DNA of 64,000 bases from Scalesia atractyloides (GCA_947069175.1 CAMTDV010000007.1:54951583-55015582), one strand, 5' to 3'; positions 34,783 to 46,997 are shown, counted from the stretch's first letter. The notes: generated from the letters alone by a model not told the origin. Numbers and translations: made by a program.

Positions 34783-36133
34783 CTAGTTAGGTTTTTCGTT
34801 CGCACCGTTGTTGACCTCAACTGGGTTTGCGTTGATGTTGTAGGCTCTCCCTCTTGCTGGTGGGGGTGCTGGGTTTGCCTGGTTCGCTTGGTTAACTAGG
34901 TTTGCTTGAGCTTGGGCGTTTATGATGTTAACCAATCTAGGGCACGTGTTTCTAAAGTGGGTAGGGTCACCACAATTAAAGCAAGCTCGAACATATGGAA
35001 TTATGGGGTATTGAGGTTGTTGATAGGGTTGGATCATGTTTTGGGTAGAGGGTGAAGTTTGGTTTTTGGGGCATGCGACAAGTCTTACTTAGATGACCAT
35101 AACGCCCACAATTAGCACACAATCGACAGGGTATGGTAGGTTGATGGTGATAAAAGTAGGTGTTGCATTGAGGGTGAGGTCTAATGTAGGGTTTCTTATT
35201 TGGGTAAGCAGAGTTGGGTGCTACTTGAGTGATTGGGATAGCTTGAAGTGGTACGGCTTGTGGGGCTGGTTGATTGCCTTGAGTGATAGCGAAATTTTGC
35301 CCGTCTCGCTTTCTCTTAGTAGTGGGTTGGGAAGAGGATTCAGTTTGGGTTGAGTTTGAGGTTTCGGTTGGTGTTTTATCTTTCTTCTTCTCATCTTTGA
35401 AGTCTCTATTCGTAATGTCGTTTTCGGTGAGCTCTGTAGCTAGCTCCATTGTTGCTTCCAAAGTTGCAGGTGTAATACTCATCACAGGGTCTTGAATCTT
35501 TGGAGGAAGACCCCGAATGTTGTGATCGATCAGGCGGTAGAGAGGGGTGAAACAATTTGGAACCATTTGATTCAGCTCGAGGAACCTCTTGTTATAGGTT
35601 ATGTGATCTCCCTCTTTTTGCTTTGATAAATAGAACTCGTCCTCTAATTTATTTATTTCACTTCTTGGACAGAAACGTCTAGTCATAAGCTCTCTCAATT
35701 CTTCCCATGTTAGGGCTACAGCGGCTTCGATGCCTCGTCTGCCCTTCTCAGCATTCCACCACATGAGGGCTACTCTATACAATCGTCCAGCAGCATAGCG
35801 TACTTTGCGGTCGTTGGGACAATCACAGTTGAGGAAGGTATTCTCCATCTTTTCGAACCATCGAAGGAGAGCAGTGACTCCGTCAGTACCTTCGTACTTC
35901 GGAGGGTCACATGAATTGAAGTGCTTGTAGGTGCACTTGGTGGTATTTGGGGGAGGGTTGACAACATTTTGATCTTCTTGGTTGATTGGGTTGATGGGAT
36001 TAGCGGCAAGGGTTTGTTAGACTTGAAATACGATGTTGGGAATTACGGCAGCCATTTTTTGAGCGATTTGGGCAGCCATGCGCTCGCGAGATTTTCCTGA
36101 TCTCCTACCTCTACGAGAGTGACTAGAAGACAT
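34783..36133 (-). pseudogene. gag: Retrotransposon gag (capsid and two zinc knuckles), broken
   Basis: From an ATG at 36131-36133 (MSSSHSRRGRRSG) the frame runs about 450 codons. It includes the Ty3/gypsy capsid domain with KYEGTDGV, WFEKMENTF, AALMWWN-like RVALMWWNAE, LTWEELRELM, RRFCP and EFYLSKQ motifs, a Thr/Ser/Gln-rich linker, and two CCHC knuckles, CANCGRYGHLSKTC and CFNCGDPTHFRNTC. The protein would bind element RNA and assemble virus-like particles in the cytoplasm. It is broken twice: a TAA at 36017-36019 near codon 39, and a one-base shift at an A run (T run on the + strand, 35063-35067) between the knuckles. It ends at 34783 with an Asn/Ala-rich tail and its own stop, with no protease after it. 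Confidence 0.9.
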
Positions 36134-36951
36134 CTACAAGGAATACCTATCGAGAGTATGAGTTTGACATATAGGTGTCATGTGTCATATAAAATGAACA
36201 TCCACAAAACAAATGAAAAAAATAAATTTGCTACATCAAGCAAATGTCTTGGGCTTTGCTCATGTTTGTGCCCCCATATGTCCCCATACTTGGCCTTGGT
36301 AGTCATGCATGACTACTGGGCTATGGTAGGGTTCACATTGGTGTTGGCCTGTTAACACTTGCGCCACCCGAATGAAAATCGTAAAACATGATTGCAAAGT
36401 ATAAGGTCGGAGGGTGTCCTGGTATAGACTTAGTGACAACTCAAAGTGGGGTTAGTTCGAACGACGTTTGGTGTGGTATGCTTTGGCCTAATAGGTCCTT
36501 CGTACTCTCATCGTTAGTCCCCAGGTAGGCAAACTAGTCCGTTATATTTGATTTATACGAATACCAACCTAGACAGGATGTTTCGACTACCGGTACTTGT
36601 ACCCTTCCAGTTACTACATGCCCATCGTAAAACTCACTTTGATGAGATCGAAAAACGAAAACATCACAAAATCTTGAATAAAGAAAATATGAGAATGATT
36701 TGAATATGTGAGAATTGAAACGTGCGTGATGAATGTATATGTAAGCATGTTATGTTTGACAATATGTTTAACTCATTAAGTATTACACAAAATGATAGTG
36801 GAAGTGCTTGCATGCATTTGTGTGTGTCGCAAATATGAAACAAATAAACATCATAAGTTTGCATGTAACCACATAAGCAATTAAAAATCTAATCGACTAT
36901 AGTATAGGCTCTAAGGGTCTAATAACCTATCCTATATCCCTATAGTCAAAA

Positions 36952-36963
36952 GCTCTGATACCA
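36952..36963 (-). promoter_or_regulatory. Primer-binding site, initiator tRNA-Met
   Basis: TGGTATCAGAGC on the - strand, three bases after the 5' LTR end. It is complementary to the 3' end of initiator tRNA-Met, the usual primer for plant Ty3/gypsy and copia elements. Confidence 0.92.
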
Positions 36964-36966
36964 ATC

Positions 36967-39038
36967 TGTCACACCCTGACCCGCAGCGGAAAATGGTAGT
37001 GGGCATGATTGGGTTTTCATCAAAGCTCATGACATTTACTATAAAGTTTCATATTTATTATTTCCAATTTAAAGGAGAAATTACAATAAACATACAAGCA
37101 CAACATGTTCTAAACACAACATTCATGAACTCTTTATTTTTCTTTCTAAGGCAAATTCCTGGGTGTTCCTTGCTTCAACCTGTTCACCTGTATCATGTGT
37201 AAAAATGGTTTTTGGGTCAACAAAAGTTGGCGAGTGAATCTTATTTAAACATTGGAAAAAATTAATTATATTGGTTATTTAAATAAAAATGTGCATGAAC
37301 CAAATATGAGTAACCGCATATGTAAATCTAACCACAAGCCACATATTATCAATCAATGCACACACAAACATGACAAATGATGAACAATGAGATCAAGGCT
37401 CATTCAAACGGAGCCGATCTAATGAGGCACCTGATGTTCAACTCGTCTCCAACGAGGAACTAATGGGCCTAATGAATGAATTGCACGCAATTGACAAAAA
37501 TGTAAACACGCAATACAACAAACAACATTTACATCACACGTTAGATCATATAATGGTAATAGCACAATTGTTTGAATAAACGAAATATGTAAACGACACA
37601 TGATACACCCCAAAACATGAATAAAAAGGGGAAGTTGTAAGAATTCACTCACAGTGTTTACGTTTTTAATCCTTAGTGAAAAACCGCACGAGAATAAGGA
37701 GAAAATCCAATTGATAAGCGTGATTTAAGCTAGACAAACGAATGCAACAAAAAAAAGTAAACGTTATGCTAGGCATAGCTAAATGAACGAACATGATATG
37801 TTAGACTCGTTGAGCCTAACGAACCTCTACACGGCTACGGCAAGCCTAAAGGCGAGCCTAAACTAGGCTACCTTAACGAGCCTAATGCGCCTTAACTAAG
37901 AACCTAAACTAAACTAATTAAACAAAGAAAGCAATAAATAAATGAATATTAAAACAAAAATAAAAATAAAAAAAAAAAATAAAAGAACAAAGAAAGGAAG
38001 ATTACATCGAAGAAAAACTTTACAAAATGAGAAGAGCTTGAAGGACGACACCTCCTCGTCGAAAGTGGAAATAAAAACTACTACACACCACACCCAAAGG
38101 GGTATTGTGCTTGTGGAGCCACCAAATTTGGTTATTCCACTTGTTTATACTCAAACTAGGAGTTGCAAGCTATAAAGAACCAAGAAAGGGTATTTATAGG
38201 TGTGAAATGGAGCACAAATTGGTGATTGGGGCGATGTGGGATGACCTTAAAACAAGATTTTCGCGTCTTTCAAATCAGCAACAAACACCAAACTTGTTTT
38301 CGCGATTCCCGCTTCGTTATAACTCCGTTTCGCGCACGGTTTTCGCCTACGTCCATTATTTTCAGAGTACTATCATATGGAAGAGAGTAATCCACCATCC
38401 ATGATGTCGATAATTGGGCTTAAACCTTGGGTCTAGATGCGGGTCGAGGGTTATGTTCTAAAACTTGTGTTTGTGATTCCCGTTACGCTGGAGCTCAGTT
38501 TTATGCACAATTTGAACCTACTTGATCCTTAGTATATCAAGTATATCTTGGAGCTTTGAATGGACCAGAATGATAGCTCAAGGATGGAGAAAGAAAGTCA
38601 CCCGAAAGTCATCTTATGACAAAACTAAGAATACGACATGTAGAGCTTCTTTGCTATCATTTACATCTAAACCCTCCAAAACACAATGTCTTATCTTAAG
38701 GCATATATAATGAAGTTTAGATGATAAGAAGGTTAGGATATGATGTGCTAGGTATGTTCACGAAGTCTCCAAAGTTTTTGATTAACTTAAGGAAAACCTT
38801 AGTTTTAGACCTTAGAGATATGGAGGGTTGTTTCAAAATACATGGAAATTAATTTACAAGGTTGTATAAAACATGTATAAGACTATAAATCACCAGATAT
38901 GATAACATGTATGTCCAAAACATAGAATCCAAGACATTTTATTGCTTAAACATTAAACAAAATTACGTGGAATATGAAAACGGATCGAGTTACAAAAACG
39001 GGTCAGGTTTTAGGATTCATTTTTTTACGAATGTTACA
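36967..39038 (-). repeat. Complete 5' LTR of the gag element (family A)
   Basis: 2072 bp, TG...CA ends, TATA box (CTATAAATACC on the - strand) around 38189-38199. It matches the solo LTR at 1076 over its 3' third but lacks the tRNA-like array seen in the other family A copies. Confidence 0.9.
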
Positions 39039-40967
39039 CTCGCTACACCCAATAGATCTACCACTCTTGTTCCTCGGTCTTATAAAAGATTAATGGCACT
39101 TAAGAGAGAGCCTATTCGCACATGATTTAATATTTCATTCCATAGCTAAACCATACCATCGAGAACATGTATTTCCCCCCGAGAGTTATAAACCGAAAAC
39201 ATTTAAGAGAAAAGGGGGACATGAACTCACGGAGTTTTTGTGCCTCGCACAAATGAGAATGGGCATAGCCGTTTGAGTCTAAAAGCAGGACCAACCAATC
39301 CTCTTATTCGTATGCAGGACACCCCAGTCCAGTTGTAACTAGGACAATTCCCGTCCCTAGTCATGAAACTCATGCACGTTTCGAAAATACGCGTGTGTTT
39401 TGTAAAACCGATATATTGAGTATAAACTTTCGTAAACCATTTGAGTTTATTGAAATCCATTGGCAACATGGTTTAGAAATATGAACTTTCGTTCATCAAA
39501 ATGTTGTGTACTTTTGCAAAACTTTCATGTCTTTCCACCCCCGAAAACATTTATAAAAATGTAAAACGGTAAAAAGTGGGGGTTATGAACTCACCTTGAT
39601 ATCCTTGTGCCAAGCTAGCTTGATGTGATTCCATAGTGTCGTTTCCAAAACGTGACTGGCTAGCATGCAATCTATAACATTTCTATCAAGGAATAACATA
39701 TAAGTTTCTATTGAAATGTAGCTAAACTACGTGTCACCGAGCTCTACCGAATCGTTAACTATACGATTCTATGAATGTGTTATTGACTTAACTCGGTTAA
39801 CCAATCTATGGTTTTCTTAGAAACGATTAGTTTTCGAGAGACTTGAAATATATGTTTACATATAAACATAACTGTATTTCATGAAATCATATTTAGTCGT
39901 CATGTACGTCGACGGATAATAATACGACTCTTCGTAGTTTTCGTAAGATATAATGTATATATACTCGAAAATATATCCGTATAGATAATACATTTCGTAT
40001 TCGCGCGATAGCCTGGCGTATCGTTTGTAATAAGTAATGATGTCATCGTACGCTTTTTATAGTCTTGCGGAGTTGCGTCGTACTTCGTTAAGCGTTGAAA
40101 TCGAACATAATTAATATGTATTATTGTTATAAAATCCTTCGAAAGTATTCGAGTCGTCGACGTTTGAAATAGATATAACTATATATATTTTTTTTGAAAG
40201 TATTCAAGGCTCGACATTCGTATATTATATTTGTGTTATACGATTTCTGAATTCTGTCGTTTGAAATAATACGCGCATTGTATTCGTCTTGTAAAAGCGT
40301 TCGGAAATTTGGCGTTTCGAAATAAATATAAACAATATAGTTATACTTATATCGTCGTTTGAATAAACTATCGACGCTTGAAATCTAGTTTCCGAGTTTC
40401 GACTTTGAATTAACATAAATAAACACTATTTATTTTGTAGTCGATTATCGAATCTTGTAATTACACTTGTTGTAACGTTATCGGATCGATTTCTAAGTGT
40501 CGTCAAAATAAATATATCTATATTTATTTTATAATGATCGCTTGAATTCGGACGTTTTGTCTTTGAAATATAACGCGTTTCCTATTATATTTTACAAAAA
40601 TCAGGCAGAGTTTCCTCTGTTTTCGGACGATCCTGACAATACTAGTTGTCGATTTATTTATCAAAACGCAATATCAATCAATGTACGCAACATGTAATAC
40701 TTTCCCGTCGTGTTTTCAATATAGTTTTCGCCAAATATAAGTCCGATTTTATATTATACTAACGTCGGTTCAATTTTAACTAATAGTTTTACGCGAATAC
40801 GTAGTCGGATGATTGTTATTTTTAAAATTTTGGCTATAGGTAATCGTTATCGGGTCGGTTTTGAGCTCGGTTTCGCGTTATATAATATTAACGTTTATAA
40901 ACTAATATAAATAAATTTTCGCGTCGTAAATGTTTTACCGAAACTCGTGTCGACCCGCGGACTGAGT

Positions 40968-41160
40968 TTGACCACAGTTGACCATGTTGACTGAGTTGAC
41001 TGCGTTGACCAGTAGTTGACCAATTGACAGATAGTTGACCAGTTGACCACGGTTGACGGCAGTTGACCGGGTTTGACCGAACCCAAAACTGAACCGAGGC
41101 ACCAAAAATGACCCAGAACTGTCCCTTGACCCGTGTTTGACCTGTTGACCGAATTGACCC
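40968..41160 (+). promoter_or_regulatory. TTGAC (W-box core) array in the LTR
   Basis: TTGAC occurs 16 times in about 190 bp, eleven of them as TTGACC, in spaced irregular copies. TTGAC is the core of the W-box bound by WRKY factors. It lies on the strand opposite to LTR transcription, about 400 bp downstream of the putative LTR TATA box. It could equally be a simple (TTGACCxxG)n tract without regulatory meaning. Confidence 0.6.
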
Positions 41161-41990
41161 GAGCCCGAGAGTGTCCCGAAATTTATTTTTCACCGAGAGG
41201 AAAGTGTTTCGTATGGACTCTACAGGTTACCAGGAGCCCAAAATATATTTTTCGTTGAAAACAGATGCCCGGAACCTCACCAGAAGTCAGAATTTCGCCG
41301 GAGGATAAAATTTCACAAAAACTTGCAGAAAGGTCTCTAACCACCCGATCTAAACATGCACGAAGTGAAAAGTCCAAAACGGGTTCGCCGGAGTTTGGCC
41401 AGAATGTCGTTGGAGTTGCTCCCGAGCCCAAACGCTTTGAATCTGCTAAAACCAACATCACCATGCTACCCGGAACTTTGAAGATAGTCAAAAAAGTGTA
41501 CTCTTGGCCGGAAAACGGTCGCCGGGTTTATATACTAGGGTTTCCAAGTGGGTTTGGGTCCAAGGCCCGCAAGCCCACTTTTTTTTTTTGCGTTTTGAGT
41601 GACCTAATGCACCTACGAAGCCCGTTCCGAACCCGAACTTCATGGAATGTCGTGTAACATCATTTTAGGTTCAAAAACATATAAAATGTGTCGGTATTCG
41701 ATATTTATCGCGTGTGTTCGTCGGTTTTGTTAATAATCGCGTAATTCGCTACGATCGTCCTTTTTATCCGTTTTTCGATCCGACTAATTTAAAACGAAGC
41801 CAAATATATCATAATGTATTAATGTCGAGGCGTAACTCGAGTCCATTGCTTCTGTTTTGTTGTCGGCGCGTTTCGGTTTTCCGCGTAACTTCCGCGTTGT
41901 GCTTTGCGACGTTCAACGATCCAAATTTATCGCATAATTATGAATGTATGATAAATACAAGTACAAAATTTGTATTTTTAGGCGTTGTCA

Positions 41991-42475
41991 GTATTTGTTC
42001 GGCATCAATTCGCTTATCGTTCGATTTCGCATTTAGTGTCTTTCGATTATCGCCAATTTGCGTAACGTGAATCATGTAGACATTCCCAGGCTCTCCAGGG
42101 GCCTGATCGAGTTAATTTACGTCTAATTATGTTGTTTATGATGATATTATTGTTCATTACGCGCTTAATTAAAACCGAAAACTGCCGATTGTCACATAAC
42201 CTAGCAATTTCGACCTGAACATAACTCTTAATCATGGATCTCACATTGTAGGTAATGGCATGGCACATTGAGAGCACTCATATCCACAAAATTTGAAGCC
42301 AACACGTCTAGATAATGGTGTGATTCTTTAATTTGTGCCTTTAAGTCTATCGTGGATGTCTTTACGCCCACAACCCTCCTGTCCAAGCTTGTTTTTTTGT
42401 CCTTGAACACGCCTTGAACTTGAATCCTCGCCGAGACTCATCTCGACTAAGTTTTCATCACCACCCGACAACCAG
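41991..42475. other. Gap, nothing recognised
   Basis: A 60-codon - strand frame at 42228-42410 looks protein-like (QIKESHHYLDVLASN) but is too short to classify. Confidence 0.3.
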
Positions 42476-42730
42476 GTGTTCACGAGTCGAGCCGAACCAA
42501 GCGGACCTTTGCTCGTGGTTGGCTCGTTTACAAACCGAAGTGAGCGAAGCGGCTTATTTTAAACCGAGCCTCAAATCAAGCGAGCATTTTCCGAGCAGTA
42601 AATATTAGGGTTATTCACGAGCCGACCTTTGCTCGTGCTTGGCTCGTTTACAAACCAAACTGAGCGGAGCGGCTCAATTAAAAACGAGCATCAAATCAAG
42701 CGAGCATTATTCCGAGCAGTAAATACTCCG
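42476..42730 (+). repeat. Two copies of a GCTCG-rich repeat
   Basis: CGGACCTTTGCTCGTG, TTGGCTCGTTTACAAACC and TCAAATCAAGCGAGCATT occur twice in tandem (from about 42507 and 42626). A third copy is at 43656-43800. This GAGC/GCTCG-rich type is widespread in plant genomes; I cannot assign it to a class. Confidence 0.75.
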
Positions 42731-43153
42731 AGTGAGCGTCGAGCAAAGTTCAAGCGATTTGAAAACAGTCACCCGATTTAAATTTGCTAAAAGAGATAGT
42801 GATAAATGTCAGGTTTCAAATTTTTATGTCTTTAAAAATAGGCACATTCATAGCATAATATTTTTCTTATGAATAACAATGTTGTGGCCAGTGAGGCAAT
42901 GATCATATTGCACGAACAATGACGTCGAGAGAAGGAGAAGATTGACTTAGGGTAACGACATGAAACATTTAGGCGATTAGCATACTGTCGTTTATCGATT
43001 TAGGGTTTAACTTTTAGATTTGATATAAATTTTTTAATTGCCGTGATTGGGCTAGTCCGTATAGATATAGTTATAAATTTGTATATAATGGAGCAAAATC
43101 TAATAGGGTGATATATAAAACTATAAATTTAATTTATATTAAGTATAGTATAT

Positions 43154-43521
43154 GGGTAAGAGTTGGCTACAAAGTTAAAAAAATAAAAAAATCATAAAAC
43201 ACCATAAAACCATAAAACACACTCAAAACCCACAAATAACAAAGTGAAGGTTACTAAAACGCCATATTTGTGGGTTTTGTGTTGTGTTTTGGATGATAAG
43301 GCTTTGATTATCGAATGACTAACATTAGTGTGTTTTATGTTGATTACCATGTTGTGTTTTATATTCATAGTTCTACGATGGTGTGTTTGAAGTTTTTATG
43401 GACTGTTAGTGTTTGGATATTGTGTTTTAGTGATCTTCACCTTGTTATTTATGGGTTTTGAGTGTGTTTTATGACTTTGTACACTTTGTAGAAAAATGAA
43501 CTTTGTAGCCGAATCATACCC
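43154..43521. mobile_element. Foldback MITE with long inverted repeats (368 bp)
   Basis: Left and right arms are inverted copies. GGGTAAGAGTTGGCTACAAAG pairs with GGGTATGATTCGGCTACAAAG, and a longer inner arm with CATAAAACACACTCAAAACCC, GTGAAG and ACTAAAAC is about 88% matched over 60 bp. No coding. The target duplication is unclear because the flanks are TA-rich. Confidence 0.75.
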
Positions 43522-43640
43522 ATATGTATATGTGTATATTATATAGGTGTATGCGTGTATATGTATGTATAATTTATATTTGTGTATAGTATGTGTATAC
43601 ACATGTTTATATATGTATGTGTATATGTATATATATACTA
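43522..43640. repeat. (TATG)n/(TA)n imperfect microsatellite
   Basis: Alternating TATG, TGTATA and TATATA runs. Confidence 0.8.
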
Positions 43641-43655
43641 ATTTAAAAAATAATT

Positions 43656-43800
43656 CAAGCCGAACCGAGCCGAGCGGACCTTTGCTCATGCTTGGCTCGT
43701 TTACAAACTGAACCGAGCAGTGGGCTCGTTTACAACCGAGCGTAAAATCGAACGAGCAATTTCTAAACGAGCGGTGAGCGAGCGACGAACATCGAGTGGT
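43656..43800 (+). repeat. Third copy of the GCTCG-rich repeat
   Basis: Contains CGGACCTTTGCTCATG, TTGGCTCGTTTACAAACTG and GAGCGAGCGACG as in 42476-42730. The foldback MITE and microsatellite lie between the copies and may have inserted into one repeat block. 43801-44430 holds nothing I recognise. Confidence 0.7.
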
Positions 43801-44434
43801 TTGAACGGCTCTACCGACAACATTTAGTCGTGGCCACATTCTTATAAGTATCAGTTCCATTTCTTTGTATAAACTTGCCCCGATACCATTTGTCATGTGG
43901 TTGTCCCTAAAAGTTCATAGTGCAACACTTCATCTCGATCAAGTCAGCCTTACCATGATTCTTACAACAATTCAAGTGGCTAAAGAGGAACATTAAGTTA
44001 CAAATCAAGACAATTTTATTACTCATTCATCCATACAAATTCATGATATATATCCATCCTAGAATACATAAATTCATTTTTTGTGTAGAAGATGTTTAAG
44101 TTATTGTAGATTCAATGTTTCAATTAGCAAGGATAGAAGAACTTGACACGTATTGTTGCTATATATATTTGATAACCATCTCCAAAACCACTGTAATTTC
44201 AAATTTGTAAGTAAATTATTGGCTGGAACTAGTAGATGTAGATCATCAACTTTGAATATGAGTGTTCCGTAGTAAGCTTTGAGATAGTATTATACCACAA
44301 ACTTATCTATTGACGAAGTAAACTATTAAAAATATAACCTTTTGGGTATTATATTTTATATATCCATTTCAGTTTACTTTGACTATAACCAGTCGAGAAA
44401 ATGATGTGATTGGTTTCATGAAACACAACAAAAT

Positions 44435-44453
44435 AATAATAATAATAATAATA

Positions 44454-44488
<35 letters not shown>
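44435..44488 (+). repeat. (AAT)n microsatellite
   Basis: Seventeen or so AAT units with one interruption (ATAAT). On the other strand it gives a Tyr/Ile-rich false frame. Confidence 0.9.
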
Positions 44489-44967
44489 TTTATTATAATT
44501 TTTAAAATAAGTACATATTAGTATTATATTATTATTGTTATTATTATTTATAAAATAAATTCCAAAATTGAATTGAAAAGTAACGTTTTCAGTCAAGTAC
44601 AAACTACATACAATATAAGACTTCATTTTCTTTCGGTTTGACATAATAAAGAAAAAAGGAAGTTCTGATTTCTCTTTTAATGTTAGTCCCTCCACTGACT
44701 TTATTTAATGAATGTAATGCTCCTTCTATTGAAAACCATTTTTTTCTATTCGAACACTATGCAATTCGTATAGGCCTCTGTGGAGCGTGTAGGTATCAAT
44801 CCCATGCAATGTTTTTGGGCCTCTACGGGGCGCATGGGTATCAATCCTATGCGATGCTCTTGGACCTCTGCGGGGCGCATAATTTGGTATTTTAAGTTGT
44901 TTAAAGGTTTAAAGGTTGTGTTATGTTATGTTATTTCATATTTTAGTTAGAGATTCACTATTTCAAG

Positions 44968-45090
44968 TACATCGATAATCAAAATTTACAAAGTAAAAAC
45001 TGAAACACACACGTATAATAAAATATGAAACTGTATTAATATATAACATTTGTTCAGTACATCGATAATCAAAATTTACAAAGTAAAAAA
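44968..45090 (+). repeat. Direct repeat of about 33 bp, 89 bp apart
   Basis: AGTACATCGATAATC followed by AAAATTTACAAAGTAAAAA occurs at 44968 and 45057, just downstream of the Athila-like gene on its strand. Confidence 0.85.
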
Positions 45091-45099
45091 GAAAACAAC

Positions 45100-46501
45100 C
45101 TAATCCTGACCACCCTCGCCTGGCTGATGCTGAGCCTGATCCTCCTGTGGCTGATGCTGAGCCTGAGGTGCCTGAGGTACCGGCTGAGGATGTAGTAGAT
45201 GGGCCGGCGTATGAAAATCAACTGGTGGCATACCCACGTGAGCCATGATCGCCGCAATATGATCAATCTGAAATCACATCATGTACTGCATTTGTGCATT
45301 ATGCAGCATCTGCATCTGGTAGAACTGATGCATATCAGGCGCAACATGGATCGGCCACTGTGGCGGATGCGGTGGCTGTGGTGCGGCAGCAGCGACAGAT
45401 GGGGCCTGAGCGGCAGGTGCGGCCTGAGGGGCAGGAGCGGCATGATCTACCAGGTCGTCTTCGATATCTACAACTGGGAAGACCTCCGGCAAATCGACAG
45501 GGACATACAACTCCCCCTGTTGGCCACCAAGCGGCGACCAACACCTGGAATCTTGCCCAGGATACCCATACTATGTATGGTACGGGTGTCAAGCCTCCTA
45601 GGCAAGATAGCAGGACCGAAACATGGATCCGTATCTATATCGATCTCTGGAAGCAGGGCCCTAGCAATGATGGTGATATACGCACCACCGTAAAATACTG
45701 CTCGCTCCTGCCGTATGTACGCGCTAGCGTAAAACATAGCCAAACTCCTGGCTAGCGAGCACGGCCTGCGCCCCAGCAGGCAGTACAAAAAGAAAAGGTC
45801 ACCGCTGGTGACCTTTTCCCGGCTATCAAAGAGGGGGGCGATAGACGTAGCTATGCACCGGTGCAGGTACCGGTACAAGGGGTCGGCTATCAGGCTGACC
45901 TTCCCAGAAGGCCAAGTATACTCCTGCTGAGGGGCAATGACTGACCAAAAACCTAGGAGCTCCCTCTTCGTCCTACTAATCAAAGCGTCGGTGTATATGG
46001 GCTGAGTGGTCTCGTGAGGTGTGTATAAGCCGCATATAACCACAAAGTTGCTGAGGCTCATCTGAAACTGACGACCGCATAAAAGAAACTCGATCTTGAT
46101 AAACGGGTGGTCCGGGTAATCCTCTAGGTGGTCGGCTGGGCGTGGGGTGAATGTGAATGAAGAAAGAAACTCGATCGTAATGGCCCTATAGGTAGGGGTG
46201 TGTGCTAAGAGAAAACAGTCTGTCCCACGGCGTACCCACGCCGATAAAATGTCGTGCTCGATCAGTCTCACCCAACGTCTCCAGCATACTCCAGTCAATC
46301 GACTCGTGCACGCCAATGATGACTCGGCGTAGTCTGTCACATAGTCTAAAAGGGGAAGCAGAATCGTCATGATGAGGAAATACAAGAAACGCGTGATCCT
46401 CCGGCGGATCAATCTCTGGCCGCTCGTGCCTTCTACGACTCCCCCTGAGGAGCCTCAGGGACATCAACATCCTCCATCGGCTCATCGATAAGAAACTCCA
46501 T
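45100..46501 (-). pseudogene. Athila ORF1-like gene, broken
   Basis: The start ATG (46499-46501) follows a splice-acceptor-like TTTTGCAG, so a 5' UTR intron is likely. The frame begins MEFLIDEPMEDVDVPEAP and shifts early. It continues through IDWSMLETLGETDRARHF and PWDRLFSLSTH, shifts again into YRAITIEFLSSFTF, CGRQFQMSLSNFVVICGLYT, DPLYRYLHRCIA, REKVTSGDLFFLYCLL and FGPAILP, then shifts into a Pro/Ala/Gln-rich C-terminus with one TGA, ending at a TAG (45100-45102). The order (DWxxLExLG, YRxLxxEFLSTF, L(G)LYT, DLFFLYCLL) matches the Athila ORF1-type proteins of plant Ty3/gypsy elements, whose function is unknown. No LTR, gag or pol of Athila type is near it. At least three frame breaks make it a pseudogene. 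Confidence 0.7.
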
Positions 46502-46512
46502 CTGCAAAACAT

Positions 46513-46855
46513 TAAAATGATTAAAATATTAATATTAATAATAAAATGATATAAAAATTAATTTTAATAATAAAATGATATAAATATTAATTTTAATAAT
46601 AAAATGATTAAAATATTAATATTAATAATAAAATGATTAAAATATTAATATAAATATTAATTTTAATATTTACCTAAAATGATATAAAATGATATAAATA
46701 TTAATTTTAATTTTAATTTTAAAAGTAACTAAATACGGTATAAATCTACCTAAATACGGCATAGATCTACCTAACCACGGCATAAACTACCGAAAATACC
46801 GTATGGATCTATCTAAATACGGTAAAAAAGTAACTAAATACGGTAAAAAAACTAA
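46513..46855. repeat. AT-rich minisatellite and AAATACGG tandem units
   Basis: 46513-46720 is built of AAAATGATxxAAATATTAAT-type units of 30-45 bp. 46733-46855 has repeated AAATACGGTATAAATCTACCT-like units of 20-25 bp. Both lie where the 5' UTR intron of the Athila-like gene would be. Confidence 0.75.
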
Positions 46856-46997
46856 CCTCTATAACGTAAGAAGTCGAAAAAACGAGATCGTGCGGGATTT
46901 TCTTGGCTTGTTCTTCAGTGTCGTTTAGTGTGTGTTTGGTTGTGTGTTTGGAGATAGTATGGACCTATGCTGATCGCAGAGGCTTATGTAAAGAAAC

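Larger units (their letters stand above)
33651..39038 (-). mobile_element. gag-only Ty3/gypsy retrotransposon (5.4 kb), TSD CTCGC
   Basis: Reading on the - strand: 5' LTR 39038-36967 (2072 bp, starts TGTAACATTC, ends GGGTGTGACA), PBS, leader, gag (36133-34783), about 800 bp of non-coding DNA, then a truncated 3' LTR that keeps only its last 316 bp or so (33651-33966). Perfect CTCGC duplications at 33646-33650 and 39039-39043 show that these are the two ends of one insertion. Protease, RT, RNase H and integrase are absent. The LTR parts differ at only about five places in 316 bp, so the insertion is fairly recent. It resembles the gag-only class called TR-GAG, here with a deleted 3' side. Confidence 0.93.
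33052..41990 (-). mobile_element. Probable LTR, family D, split by the gag element
   Basis: The left end TGTCGCACCCC, then an AGTTGGCGAGT segment that also occurs near the 3' end of family A LTRs, suggests an LTR 3' end. The right end GGCGTTGTCA (LTR start TGACAACGCC) suggests the 5' end. Both parts share a CG-dinucleotide-rich, TCG-studded composition unlike the neighbours. Removing the inserted gag element leaves about 3.5 kb, close to the family C length. Flanks GTATC (33046-33050, with one extra base) and GTATT (41991-41995) match only in part, so the borders are provisional. A TATA-like TATATAAA is at 41526-41533 on the - strand. Confidence 0.5.

Noticed and set aside
34976..35353. + strand ORFs over gag (35093-35353, 35283-35495)
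   Set aside because: Antisense shadows of the gag gene.
33651..39043. Endogenous pararetrovirus or virus-derived gene
   Set aside because: LTRs with TG...CA ends, a 5-bp TSD, a tRNA-Met PBS and a gypsy-type gag show an ordinary retrotransposon; no movement protein or envelope-like frame is seen.
41265..41657. 130-codon + strand ORF
   Set aside because: Inside the CG-rich part of an LTR, antisense to its transcription, no domain content.
43396..43896. 166-codon - strand ORF
   Set aside because: Runs through a foldback MITE arm, a TATG microsatellite and a GCTCG repeat; the protein is low-complexity.
45199..45755. 164- and 153-codon + strand ORFs
   Set aside because: Shadows of the Athila-ORF1-like gene on the - strand; no recognisable content.
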